Of a stretch of 42,160 bases of DNA, positions 22,509 through 30,188 are shown piece by piece. Both the position numbers and the translations under genes were made by a program. The number at the start of each line of letters is the position of its first letter. Positions within the stretch are counted from its first letter, which is position 1. The notes below the pieces were generated by a model, which saw only the letters and a program-made list of their open reading frames with translations, was not told the DNA's origin and did not search any database. Source of the stretch: Flavobacteriaceae bacterium (GTDB taxonomy: Bacteria > Bacteroidota > Bacteroidia > Flavobacteriales > Flavobacteriaceae); assembly GCA_023264015.1 (NCBI GenBank), contig JALQTJ010000008.1, forward strand, positions 1 to 42,160, read 5' to 3'.

Positions 22509-24254
22509 TTAGGCCACTAATTGTTCGTGATATAGATGCTTATAGAAGCCTTCTTTTTCAAGGAGTTCGGTGTGTGTTCCCTCTTGAACAATCTTGCCAT
22601 CTTCTATAACAATGATGCGATCGGCATGCTTTATGGTTGAGATGCGATGACTAACGATAAGGGTTGTTTTATCTGCAGTAAGTCTTTTTATATTTTCAAG
22701 TATTACCTCTTCGGTTTCAGTGTCTACAGCTGAAAGGCAATCGTCAAAGAGATAAATTTTTGCTTGTTTGATCAGTGCACGAGCAATTGAGACGCGTTGT
22801 TTTTGACCTCCACTAAGCGAAATACCACGTTCTCCTAATTGAGTTTCGTATCCGTCTGGAAAGGATAGAATATTATCGTGAACATCTGCCATCTTTGCGG
22901 CGGATATAATCGCTTCATCATCAGCATTCTTGGAGCCAAATTTGATATTCGACTTAATGGTTTCTGAGAACAAAAAGGCATCTTGCGGAACGGCTCCTAT
23001 TTCAGCCCTTAGTTGATCAAGATGGTATGATTTGAGGTCTTTTTGGTCCAGTAAGATGGTTCCCGATGTGGGATCAAGGAGGCGTGCTGCCAGGTCCATG
23101 ACACTCGATTTTCCTGATCCGGTTTTGCCTAAAATAGCCAGGGTTTCTCCGGGTTTTACGCTAAAACTCACTCCCTTGAGCGCTTCTATATTGGTGTCTT
23201 GGTAGGTGAGGTGAACATTATTAAAACTGAGTTCGCCTTTAACTTCATCCATAAGTAGATCACCCGAGACGAGTTCTGGTGTTGTTTTTAGAAAATCATT
23301 GATGCGTTCTTGAGAGGCTTCGGCACGTTGTATGATAGAGGTAAGCCATCCGACCACGGTTACGGGCCAGGTGAGCATATTTACATAAAGGATGAACTCA
23401 GCGATAAGTCCGACTGATGAGATGCTTCCGTCCAAATACATCCGCCCTCCGACAAACATCACAATAATGTTAGATGCGCCGATAAGCAATAACATTAGCG
23501 GAAAGAACCAGGCATTGATACGTGCAAGGTACATGGCCGTCTCTTTACCCTCTGAAGAGAGCTGTGAAATTTCTTGATCAATTTGTTCTTCGAGTCCGTA
23601 GGCTTTCACCACCGCTATACCTGAAAATCGCTCTTGGGTGAAAGTGGAGAGTGTTGATAAATAGGCTTGTACGGCCGTACTGCGCAAATGAATTCGTTTG
23701 CTGATGTTGTAAATGAGTACAGAGAGTATTGGAAAGGGAAGCACGGTATACATGGCAAGAATGGGAGCCTTGATAAACATCAGCGGTATAAGAATCACAA
23801 AAAGGGTAAGCGTTTGAAGACCATACATAATGGCCGGACCGGCATACATACGCACCTGACTCACGTCTTCAGAGAGTCGATTCATGAGATCACCTACACG
23901 ATTGCGTTTGAAGAAATTAAGTGAAAGTGTGAGGTAGTGCTCAAAGAGCTCATTCTTTAGGTCGAATTCAATGTATCTAGAGACATTAATGATGTATTGA
24001 CGCATCAAAAAGGTCAGCAGTGCAGCAATAGCCGTCGTGCCAATGATAATCCCGATATCGATAGCAAGAAGTTCTTGTGCGTAGGCTTTGTCAATCTCCC
24101 CTTTAAAAAACTGTTCGATGGTCTGTATTGACTTATTGATGTATGAAGGCATTACCAGCGAAAAGATGCGGGCACTAACGGTAATAAGTAAACCGACAAG
24201 CAACTTTTTCCAGTATTTAAGAAAGTATTTGTTGAGGTGCCTCAGGGCTTTCAT
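22509..24254 (-). CDS. ABC exporter, fused permease and ATPase
   Basis: A 581-residue half-transporter of the MsbA/MdlA type. I start at 24254 (MKALRHLNKYFLKYWKKLL), just before the first membrane helix. Six membrane segments occupy about 15-300. The ATPase domain (about 335-575) has Walker A GKTGSGKS, the signature LSGGQKQR, the H-loop VSHRIST and Walker B IYLFDDCLSAVD with Asp504-Asp505. The second Asp replaces the usual catalytic Glu. The gene is divergent from nusB. The substrate (lipid, drug or peptide) cannot be read. A minus-strand -7 box lies 22 bases upstream. Confidence 0.92.
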   Translation of the reverse strand: MKALRHLNKYFLKYWKKLLVGLLITVSARIFSLVMPSYINKSIQTIEQFFKGEIDKAYAQELLAIDIGIIIGTTAIAALLTFLMRQYIINVSRYIEFDLKNELFEHYLTLSLNFFKRNRVGDLMNRLSEDVSQVRMYAGPAIMYGLQTLTLFVILIPLMFIKAPILAMYTVLPFPILSVLIYNISKRIHLRSTAVQAYLSTLSTFTQERFSGIAVVKAYGLEEQIDQEISQLSSEGKETAMYLARINAWFFPLMLLLIGASNIIVMFVGGRMYLDGSISSVGLIAEFILYVNMLTWPVTVVGWLTSIIQRAEASQERINDFLKTTPELVSGDLLMDEVKGELSFNNVHLTYQDTNIEALKGVSFSVKPGETLAILGKTGSGKSSVMDLAARLLDPTSGTILLDQKDLKSYHLDQLRAEIGAVPQDAFLFSETIKSNIKFGSKNADDEAIISAAKMADVHDNILSFPDGYETQLGERGISLSGGQKQRVSIARALIKQAKIYLFDDCLSAVDTETEEVILENIKRLTADKTTLIVSHRISTIKHADRIIVIEDGKIVQEGTHTELLEKEGFYKHLYHEQLVA

Positions 24255-24275
24255 ACCGTAGTTTGTGACAATTTT

Positions 24276-24283
24276 CAAAGATA
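24276..24283 (-). promoter_or_regulatory. -7 promoter element TATCTTTG for the ABC exporter
   Basis: The plus-strand CAAAGATA reads TATCTTTG on the minus strand, an exact TAnnTTTG match 22 bases before the exporter ATG. No convincing -33 partner is present at 17-23 bases. Confidence 0.45.
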
Positions 24284-24301
24284 CTATATGATTTATAACT
24301 G

Positions 24302-24309
24302 TACCTTTG
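24302..24309 (+). promoter_or_regulatory. -7 promoter element TACCTTTG for nusB
   Basis: Exact TAnnTTTG match 35 bases before the nusB ATG, back to back with the exporter element. The -33 element is not clear. Confidence 0.4.
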
Positions 24310-24344
24310 AATCCGTTATTCAATTTTGACTAAAGTTCTTTCGC

Positions 24345-25292
24345 ATGTTAACGCGCCGCCATATTCGCATCAAGGTTTTTCAAAGTCTATATGCATTGAC
24401 TAAGACTGACGAGAGTACAATTGAACAACAGCAAAAAGCCTTAAAGCAGAGTATTGACCAGAGTACAGTGCTTTACCTTCTTCAGTTGAACTTTTTTTAT
24501 GCTTTAAGACAATGGGCTATTCGTGAAACAGAAGCCCGCAAAAAGGCTTATTTAGATTCTTCAAAAAGCACTTTTGTTGATCCTGAGCGTTTCATTGAGA
24601 ATCCGTATCTCATGGCAATTACCGAATCTGAAACGCTTCGAGAGGCCTGGAAAAAATATAAAATCAACCACTGGTATTTGAATGAAAAGTATGTGGTTAA
24701 GGTGTATAAAGAATATGTTTCAAGTGCTTCTTTTAAGGCTTATATGGAGCTGGATAAGCCCACATTGAAAGAGCATCAATCGCAGCTACTGACCTTGTTT
24801 CACGATTTTATAGCTCCAAATGATGATCTCTACAGTTTTATAGAAGATGAAATGTTGAGTTGGGCGGACGACTTCCCGGTGGTCAATACCTTTATCTTGA
24901 AGCAACTTTCAATGCTGGATATTAAAAAGAACAATGCCTTTGATGGATGGAGTAGTCTTGTAAATGACGAGGACCGAAAATTTGCCACTGCTTTGCTGTC
25001 AAAAATTGCTTTAAATTTTGATAGCTATGCCAAAGAAATCGAAGGAAAAACCCCGAACTGGGATCAAGACCGTATTACAGATGTTGACCGTATCTTATTG
25101 ATTATGGGAATAGGTGAATTGCTTGATTTCGAGTCTATTCCGCCCAAGGTCACCTTAAATGAGTATCTAGAAATTGCGAAGGAGTACTCTACTCCCAAAA
25201 GCAGTATGTTTATCAACGGTATTTTAGATCAATTGAGTAAAGAATTTACCGCAGATAAGCGGATGAAAAAAGCCGGACGTGGATTACTCTGA
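24345..25292 (+). CDS. nusB: Transcription antitermination protein NusB (long form)
   Basis: RNA-binding partner of NusE/S10 in rRNA antitermination complexes. The 315 residues are about twice the usual NusB length. The N-terminal MLTRRHIRIKVFQSLYAL is the classic NusB opening. The insert (about 30-190) is helical and charged. The conserved C-terminal NusB core reads TPNWDQDRITDVDRILLIMGIGELL, IPPKVTLNEYLEIAKEYSTPKSSMFINGILDQL. The long form is, to my knowledge, normal in Bacteroidota. It heads the run nusB-DUF1573-yajC. Confidence 0.94.
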   Translation: MLTRRHIRIKVFQSLYALTKTDESTIEQQQKALKQSIDQSTVLYLLQLNFFYALRQWAIRETEARKKAYLDSSKSTFVDPERFIENPYLMAITESETLREAWKKYKINHWYLNEKYVVKVYKEYVSSASFKAYMELDKPTLKEHQSQLLTLFHDFIAPNDDLYSFIEDEMLSWADDFPVVNTFILKQLSMLDIKKNNAFDGWSSLVNDEDRKFATALLSKIALNFDSYAKEIEGKTPNWDQDRITDVDRILLIMGIGELLDFESIPPKVTLNEYLEIAKEYSTPKSSMFINGILDQLSKEFTADKRMKKAGRGLL

Positions 25293-25310
25293 CAGGCAAA
25301 AAGAATTGAT

Positions 25311-25318
25311 TATTTTTG
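25311..25318 (+). promoter_or_regulatory. -7 promoter element TATTTTTG for the DUF1573 lipoprotein
   Basis: Exact TAnnTTTG match in the 50-base gap after nusB, 24 bases before the ATG. It suggests that DUF1573-yajC can be transcribed separately from nusB. Confidence 0.45.
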
Positions 25319-25342
25319 AACGATACAAATTAGATTTAGAAC

Positions 25343-25849
25343 ATGAAAACTTCACGATTTTTCACCCTTGGTATTGCTGTATTAACCCTGTCATTTGCAG
25401 TGTCGTGCGGAAATAGCTCAAAAACGACATCAAAAGAAACCGCTTCAGCGAGTCCTCAAGCAACAGCCTCTGCGGCAGTTGCTTCTGACGCTCAAGGAAA
25501 GTTTGCACGTATGTCTTTTGACAAGGTAGAACACGACTTCGGTACTATCGCTGCCGGAACACCACAAGAAACCGTTTTTACGTTTAAGAATATTGGAGAT
25601 GCTCCTTTGTTAATTACTAACGCCCGCTCTAGCTGCGGATGTACCGTTCCAGATTACCCAAGAAATACTCCAATTGCACCTGGAGAGACTGGAGAGCTTT
25701 TGGTGAAGTTTAACGGAACTGGTATCAATCAGGTGACTAAGACCATTACACTAACTACCAATACTAAAGCAGGAACAGAAACCCTTAGAATCACAGCCTT
25801 TGTTCAGCCTGAATCGGCAACGGCCTTTGATTCACCCCTAAAGAAATAA
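25343..25849 (+). CDS. DUF1573 domain lipoprotein
   Basis: A 168-residue exported lipoprotein. The signal has Lys2/Arg5, a hydrophobic core and lipobox AVSC with Cys22. A Ser/Thr/Ala-rich spacer (about 23-50) leads to an Ig-like beta-sandwich of the DUF1573 family (about 55-155): FDKVEHDFGTIAAGTPQETVFTF-type strands, ARSSCGCTVPDYP with the conserved CGC, and the GETGELLVKFN turn. Family members are abundant in Bacteroidota and have no firm function. yajC follows 18 bases later. Confidence 0.92.
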   Translation: MKTSRFFTLGIAVLTLSFAVSCGNSSKTTSKETASASPQATASAAVASDAQGKFARMSFDKVEHDFGTIAAGTPQETVFTFKNIGDAPLLITNARSSCGCTVPDYPRNTPIAPGETGELLVKFNGTGINQVTKTITLTTNTKAGTETLRITAFVQPESATAFDSPLKK

Positions 25850-25867
25850 TCAACCCCCTTTTTTTGA

Positions 25868-26146
25868 ATGGAAGCAATCAGCCAATTTTTTCCCTTAATT
25901 CTCATCTTCGTCGTAGCGTACTTCTTTATGATTCGCCCTCAAATGAAGCGACAAAAAGACGAGAAGAAGTTTATAACCGCTCTTAAAAAGGGTGATCGTG
26001 TCATCACAAAAAGTGGTCTCCACGGTAAAATCATGGAGATCAATGATTCAGATCATACCGTAGTCATTGAAACCCTTGCGGGTAAATTAAAACTAGAGAA
26101 TAGCTCAATATCGCATGAGTTGAGTCTAAAGCTCCAAAAGTCTTAA
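25868..26146 (+). CDS. yajC: Preprotein translocase subunit YajC
   Basis: Accessory subunit of the SecDF-YajC complex at the inner membrane. The 92 residues have one N-terminal membrane helix (about 6-24) followed by FMIRPQMKRQKDEKKF and the cytoplasmic domain with LKKGDRVITKSGLHGKIMEI, all family-typical. It ends in a clear terminator, so nusB-DUF1573-yajC form a unit. Confidence 0.96.
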   Translation: MEAISQFFPLILIFVVAYFFMIRPQMKRQKDEKKFITALKKGDRVITKSGLHGKIMEINDSDHTVVIETLAGKLKLENSSISHELSLKLQKS

Positions 26147-26171
26147 TGCCCCGCCTGGTGTAAGTACGAAT

Positions 26172-26200
26172 AGAAGGAGTGATTTTGTCACTCCTTTTTT
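26172..26200 (+). terminator. Intrinsic terminator after yajC
   Basis: AAGGAGTGA (26174-26182) and TCACTCCTT (26188-26196) form a nine-base stem with a five-base loop, followed by TTTT. It lies between yajC and pyrD, which starts 15 bases after the T run. Confidence 0.9.
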
Positions 26201-26215
26201 GTGTCAACTTGAACG

Positions 26216-27265
26216 ATGTATTCATTAATACGTGCTCTACTTTTTAAAATTGACCCTGAAAAGGCGCATCACTTTTCTTTTGGGGCCATTCGATTATTCG
26301 AGGTTTTAGGCCTTACGCGTATGATCAGGGCGCTTTGGGTGCCCAGTCATCGCGCCTTGCGCAAAAAGGTGATGGGTTTAACATTCGAAAGTCCAGTGGG
26401 GTTAGCAGCGGGTTTCGATAAGAATGCGCTTTTGTACAATGCATTCTCAGACTTTGGATTTGGTTTTGTCGAAATTGGAACGGTTACACCGAAAGCACAA
26501 CCTGGAAATCCAAAAAAGCGACTGTTTAGATTGAAAGAAGATCGCGCGCTAATCAATAGAATGGGGTTTAATAACGATGGCGTGGATCGCATTGCAGCGA
26601 GACTTTCTAAGGGTCGCCGTACTGTAATTGGCGGAAATATTGGTAAGAATAAAGTCACGCCTAACGAGAATGCCATTGAAGACTATACTCAGGCCATGAA
26701 AGCCTTGTACGGAAAGGTCGATTATTTTGTGGTCAATGTCAGTTCTCCCAATACCCCGGGGCTTCGTGAGTTGCAAGAAAAGGAGCCGCTTTTTGATTTG
26801 CTTAAGACCTTGATCGAATTACGCGACAGTTTGGCAAAGCAACAAGACATGCAACCCTGCCCGTTACTTTTAAAAATTGCACCTGATTTGAGTGATGCTC
26901 AGTTAGACGATATTCTTGATATCGTTGAATCTCTAAAACTCGATGGTGTGATTGCTACCAATACTACCCTTTCGCGTGAAGGTTTGAACTCAAAAGCCGG
27001 GCTCGTTGCCGAGGCCGGAGGGTTAAGTGGAGCTCCATTAACGCAAAGAAGTACAGAGGTTATTCGCTATCTGAAGACGCGTCAAAAACATCCTTTCGCC
27101 ATTATTGGAGTAGGAGGGATTGATTCGGCGGCGGCAGCGTTGGAAAAGCTAGATGCTGGCGCTGACCTTATTCAACTGTATACGGGATTTGTCTACAAAG
27201 GCCCGCAATTGATTTGGGATATCCACAAGGCACTGATTGAACGCGCCCATGGTACGTCTAGTTGA
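26216..27265 (+). CDS. pyrD: Dihydroorotate dehydrogenase (quinone), class 2
   Basis: FMN enzyme oxidising dihydroorotate to orotate with the quinone pool, attached to the inner membrane. The 349 residues start with the amphipathic quinone-tunnel helices (YSLIRALLFKIDPEKAHHFSF, residues 2-22) typical of class 2. The barrel has GLAAGFDKNALLYN, GFVEIGTVTPKAQPGNPKKRLFRL, NRMGFNN, the catalytic Ser in FVVNVSSPNTPGLR, and the FMN phosphate site IIGVGGIDS and LIQLYTGFVYKGP. Its end overlaps the HMG-CoA lyase start by 17 bases. Confidence 0.96.
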   Translation: MYSLIRALLFKIDPEKAHHFSFGAIRLFEVLGLTRMIRALWVPSHRALRKKVMGLTFESPVGLAAGFDKNALLYNAFSDFGFGFVEIGTVTPKAQPGNPKKRLFRLKEDRALINRMGFNNDGVDRIAARLSKGRRTVIGGNIGKNKVTPNENAIEDYTQAMKALYGKVDYFVVNVSSPNTPGLRELQEKEPLFDLLKTLIELRDSLAKQQDMQPCPLLLKIAPDLSDAQLDDILDIVESLKLDGVIATNTTLSREGLNSKAGLVAEAGGLSGAPLTQRSTEVIRYLKTRQKHPFAIIGVGGIDSAAAALEKLDAGADLIQLYTGFVYKGPQLIWDIHKALIERAHGTSS

Positions 27266-28109
27266 ATGTCCGCGTGATGCGATGCAAGGGATTAAGACCT
27301 TGATCCCTACGTCTGAAAAAATCGCTTACTTACAGCAATTGCTCTCTTGTGATTTTGATTATCTAGACTTTGGAAGCTTTGTCTCTGCTAAAGCGGTGCC
27401 TCAGATGGCCGATACCCACGAAGTCTTGAACGGTTTAGATCTTTCTGTTTCAAAAACACGTTTATTGGCAATCGTAGCCAATTATAGAGGAGCTGAACAC
27501 GCCTTGGATGCCCAATACATTGATGTTCTTGGATTTCCGTTTTCGCTCTCAGAGATTTTTCAAATGCGCAATACGCATACCTCACGCGAAGAGGCTTTTG
27601 AAGTGATAGAGCGCATTCACAATGCCTGTCAAAGAAGAGCTAAGGAGCTCGTCGTTTATGTGTCTATGGGTTTTGGTAATCCTTATGGAGAAGTCTGGAG
27701 TCTCGAGGTGTTGTTGTATTGGGTCGAGCGGTTGGCGGCTATAGGGATACGCACCCTGTCGCTCTCAGATACCACAGCTAGTGCAAACCCAGAACGCATT
27801 CACGAGATCTTCTCAGTAGTAAGCCGAGGGGATTATTCAAACTTAAATTTTGGGGCTCATTTGCATGCGCGTCCAGACCAATGGAAGGCTCACGTCGAGG
27901 CAGCCTATCTCGCAGGTTGCAGAAGGTTTGATGGCGCTATTCAGGGTTTCGGTGGTTGTCCAATGGCTACAGATGGATTGGTGGGAAATATACCTACTGA
28001 GAAATTGGTCAGCTTTCTTACCGCTCACAAAGAGGAATTCAATCTGAATCACGCCTCGTTTGAGGTAGCTTATAATCATGCTAAGCGCCTATTTAGTGCC
28101 TATCTATAG
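27249..28109 (+). CDS. Hydroxymethylglutaryl-CoA lyase
   Basis: Cleaves HMG-CoA to acetyl-CoA and acetoacetate, the last step of leucine breakdown. I use the ATG at 27249 (286 residues): MVRLVECPRDAMQG puts the catalytic Arg9-Asp10 at the N-terminus as in the family. A TTG 12 bases upstream is in frame but less likely. Metal ligands HLHAR and the catalytic Cys237 in GFGGCPMATD are present, as is FGSFVSAKAVPQMADT with the conserved substrate-site residues. It overlaps pyrD by 17 bases. Other HMGL-like aldolases are possible, but the motif set supports the lyase. Confidence 0.9.
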   Translation: MVRLVECPRDAMQGIKTLIPTSEKIAYLQQLLSCDFDYLDFGSFVSAKAVPQMADTHEVLNGLDLSVSKTRLLAIVANYRGAEHALDAQYIDVLGFPFSLSEIFQMRNTHTSREEAFEVIERIHNACQRRAKELVVYVSMGFGNPYGEVWSLEVLLYWVERLAAIGIRTLSLSDTTASANPERIHEIFSVVSRGDYSNLNFGAHLHARPDQWKAHVEAAYLAGCRRFDGAIQGFGGCPMATDGLVGNIPTEKLVSFLTAHKEEFNLNHASFEVAYNHAKRLFSAYL

Positions 28110-28131
28110 CGCTCAGGACGAATTAATTGAG

Positions 28132-28168
28132 TACATTTGCATGCAATTAATCCTATAATTGCATGCAA
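28132..28168 (+). promoter_or_regulatory. guaB promoter with paired palindromic operator
   Basis: TACATTTG (28132-28139) is an exact -7 element. Overlapping its end and running over the start codon are two copies of the ten-base palindrome TTGCATGCAA, at 28137-28146 and 28159-28168. Their centres are 22 bases apart, about two helical turns. With flanking bases they form a 13-base perfect inverted repeat with a six-base spacer. The right copy contains the guaB ATG. This looks like an operator for a dimeric repressor acting on IMP dehydrogenase expression. Confidence 0.65.
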
Positions 28169-29638
28169 GCACATCTCTCTAAAATAGTAGGCGAAGGCCT
28201 TACTTACGACGACGTTTTACTAGTTCCTGCTTACTCAGAAGTGCTTCCGCGAGAGGTCGATATTACAACTCAATTTACGCGTAATCTCAGAATCAATGTT
28301 CCTATTGTGTCTGCGGCTATGGACACCGTTACCGAATCTAAAATGGCTATCGCTATGGCTAGAGAAGGGGGTATCGGAGTGCTGCATAAGAATATGACTA
28401 TTGAGGAGCAAGCCATGAAAGTCAGACGTGTGAAGCGTGCCGAATCAGGGATGATCTTAGATCCGGTCACTCTTGGAACTGATGCCATTGTGATGGATGC
28501 GAAAGCAGGCATGAAAGAACACAGCATTGGAGGTATTCCAATTATTGATAATGCAGGAAAGCTGGTAGGAATTGTAACCAATCGCGACTTGCGCTTTGAA
28601 AAGAACAACGAGCGCCCGATCACCGAGGTGATGACCTCTTCTAATTTGGTTACCGCTCCAAAGGGTATAACGCTTGCCGAGGCAGAGGTAATTTTACAAG
28701 AACACAAGATTGAAAAGTTGCCGGTAGTGGACGACCAATTTCAGCTCGTGGGATTAATTACGTTTAGAGATATTACAAAACTGACGCAGAAACCCAAGGC
28801 AAATAAAGATCAATACGGTCGTTTGTTAGCCGCGGCGGCTGTAGGGGTAACCCCTGATAGTTTTGATCGCGTTGAGGCCCTAGTGGCTGCCGGAGTTGAC
28901 GCTATCGTTATCGATACCGCCCATGGGCACAGTAAAGGAGTAGTCCACATCCTAAAGGAAGTTAAAAAGTCGTTCCCCTCACTAGAGATCGTAGTCGGAA
29001 ACATCGCTACAGCTGATGCTGCTAAGTATTTAGTTGAAGCTGGTGCAGATGCTGTAAAAGTGGGTATTGGGCCTGGTTCTATATGTACCACTAGAGTGGT
29101 TGCAGGAGTTGGTTTTCCGCAATTTTCTGCAGTGCTAGAAGTTGCTTCGGCCTTGAAGGGTTCTGGAGTTCCAGTGATTGCTGACGGCGGTGTTCGATTT
29201 ACCGGAGATATCCCAAAAGCAATTGCCGCTGGGGCGGATAGTGTTATGCTCGGATCATTGCTGGCCGGAACAAAAGAATCTCCGGGTGAGACGATCATCT
29301 ACGAAGGGCGCAAGTTCAAATCGTATAGAGGAATGGGTTCGGTTGAGGCCATGGAGAAGGGCAGTAAAGACCGCTATTTTCAGGATGTAGAAGATGATAT
29401 TAAAAAGTTAGTCCCTGAAGGAATCGTAGGACGTGTACCGTACAAAGGAGACCTTTATGAAAGTATGCACCAATTCATTGGGGGGCTAAGAGCAGGAATG
29501 GGTTACTGCGGAGCCAAGGACATCCAAACGCTTAAAGATTCTGGAAAGTTTGTAAAGATTACTGCAAGCGGAATCAACGAGAGCCACCCTCATAACGTAA
29601 CGATTACCAAAGAGGCCCCAAACTACAGTCGTCGGTAG
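28163..29638 (+). CDS. guaB: Inosine-5'-monophosphate dehydrogenase
   Basis: Oxidises IMP to XMP with NAD+, the committed step to GMP. The 491-residue protein has the N-terminal GEGLTYDDVLLVPAYSEVLP, two CBS domains (about 98-205) inserted in the barrel, VIDTAHGHSKGV, the phosphate-binding VKVGIGPGSICTTRVVAG with catalytic Cys308, ADGGVRFTGDIPKAIAAGA and the mobile flap with KDRYFQ. The start ATG lies inside a palindromic operator-like site. It ends seven bases from the convergent thioredoxin gene with no obvious terminator between. Confidence 0.97.
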   Translation: MQAHLSKIVGEGLTYDDVLLVPAYSEVLPREVDITTQFTRNLRINVPIVSAAMDTVTESKMAIAMAREGGIGVLHKNMTIEEQAMKVRRVKRAESGMILDPVTLGTDAIVMDAKAGMKEHSIGGIPIIDNAGKLVGIVTNRDLRFEKNNERPITEVMTSSNLVTAPKGITLAEAEVILQEHKIEKLPVVDDQFQLVGLITFRDITKLTQKPKANKDQYGRLLAAAAVGVTPDSFDRVEALVAAGVDAIVIDTAHGHSKGVVHILKEVKKSFPSLEIVVGNIATADAAKYLVEAGADAVKVGIGPGSICTTRVVAGVGFPQFSAVLEVASALKGSGVPVIADGGVRFTGDIPKAIAAGADSVMLGSLLAGTKESPGETIIYEGRKFKSYRGMGSVEAMEKGSKDRYFQDVEDDIKKLVPEGIVGRVPYKGDLYESMHQFIGGLRAGMGYCGAKDIQTLKDSGKFVKITASGINESHPHNVTITKEAPNYSRR

Positions 29639-29645
29639 TGTCGCA

Positions 29646-30173
29646 TTATTTTGTGCTTTCGAGCGTTGCCTCGTAATCTTTCCATGTCATGGTCTCGAAA
29701 AGCGAATCTCCAAAATAAGTGGCGATTTGCAAGAAAGGGGTTGCAGGGTAGTATCCGGCTAAAGGGGTTAATACCTCGAACTTTTCATTCATAAATACAA
29801 CGGTCGGATAACTCAGATTTCCTTGCAATAGTGCGTAGGCGAGTTCATGATAGACACTCCTTCCTGAACCAACAAGGCTATACGTTTCACCTTTATAGGT
29901 GATGGGCTCTGCTTGTTCTCCGTTGAACTTCACCATGTGATAGTTTGCCAACATATAGGCCCGAACTTCGGGATCATTGAAGGTTTCTTTATCCATCTTC
30001 TTACACCAGCCGCACCAATCGGTATACACATCGATAAAAAACTTCTTTGTGCTCCCTGCTTCTGCTAAGGCGGCAGCTTCTTCAAAGGTTAACCACTTAA
30101 TGGTTTCTTCTTGAGCGCTCAGTGTAGAGAGCCCGAGGCTTAGAAAAAGAGCAAGAAAATGGAATTTTTTCAT
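29646..30173 (-). CDS. Periplasmic thioredoxin-fold protein (CGWC)
   Basis: A 175-residue exported thioredoxin-like protein. The signal peptide (about 1-20, ending LSAQ) is clear. The active site is DVYTDWCGWCKKMDKETF with a CGWC pair, followed by the cis-Pro segment LSYPTVVFMNEKFEVL. The DWCGWCKKM form resembles the DUF255/thioredoxin_7 group rather than TrxA. It probably acts as a disulphide reductase or as part of thiol maintenance in the periplasm. It follows lysA by 15 bases on the minus strand, so the two share a transcript. Confidence 0.9.
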   Translation of the reverse strand: MKKFHFLALFLSLGLSTLSAQEETIKWLTFEEAAALAEAGSTKKFFIDVYTDWCGWCKKMDKETFNDPEVRAYMLANYHMVKFNGEQAEPITYKGETYSLVGSGRSVYHELAYALLQGNLSYPTVVFMNEKFEVLTPLAGYYPATPFLQIATYFGDSLFETMTWKDYEATLESTK

Positions 30174-30188
30174 ACCCTAAAGATACGA

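Noticed and set aside
27237-27248. TTG start four codons upstream for HMG-CoA lyase
   Set aside because: The ATG at 27249 puts the RD catalytic motif at the expected distance from the N-terminus; the TTG adds four residues with no support.
28810-29298. Long open frame (162 codons) on the minus strand inside guaB
   Set aside because: It lies wholly within a clear IMP dehydrogenase gene, is rich in Ser/Thr/Pro/Ala from antisense codons and has no recognisable motif.
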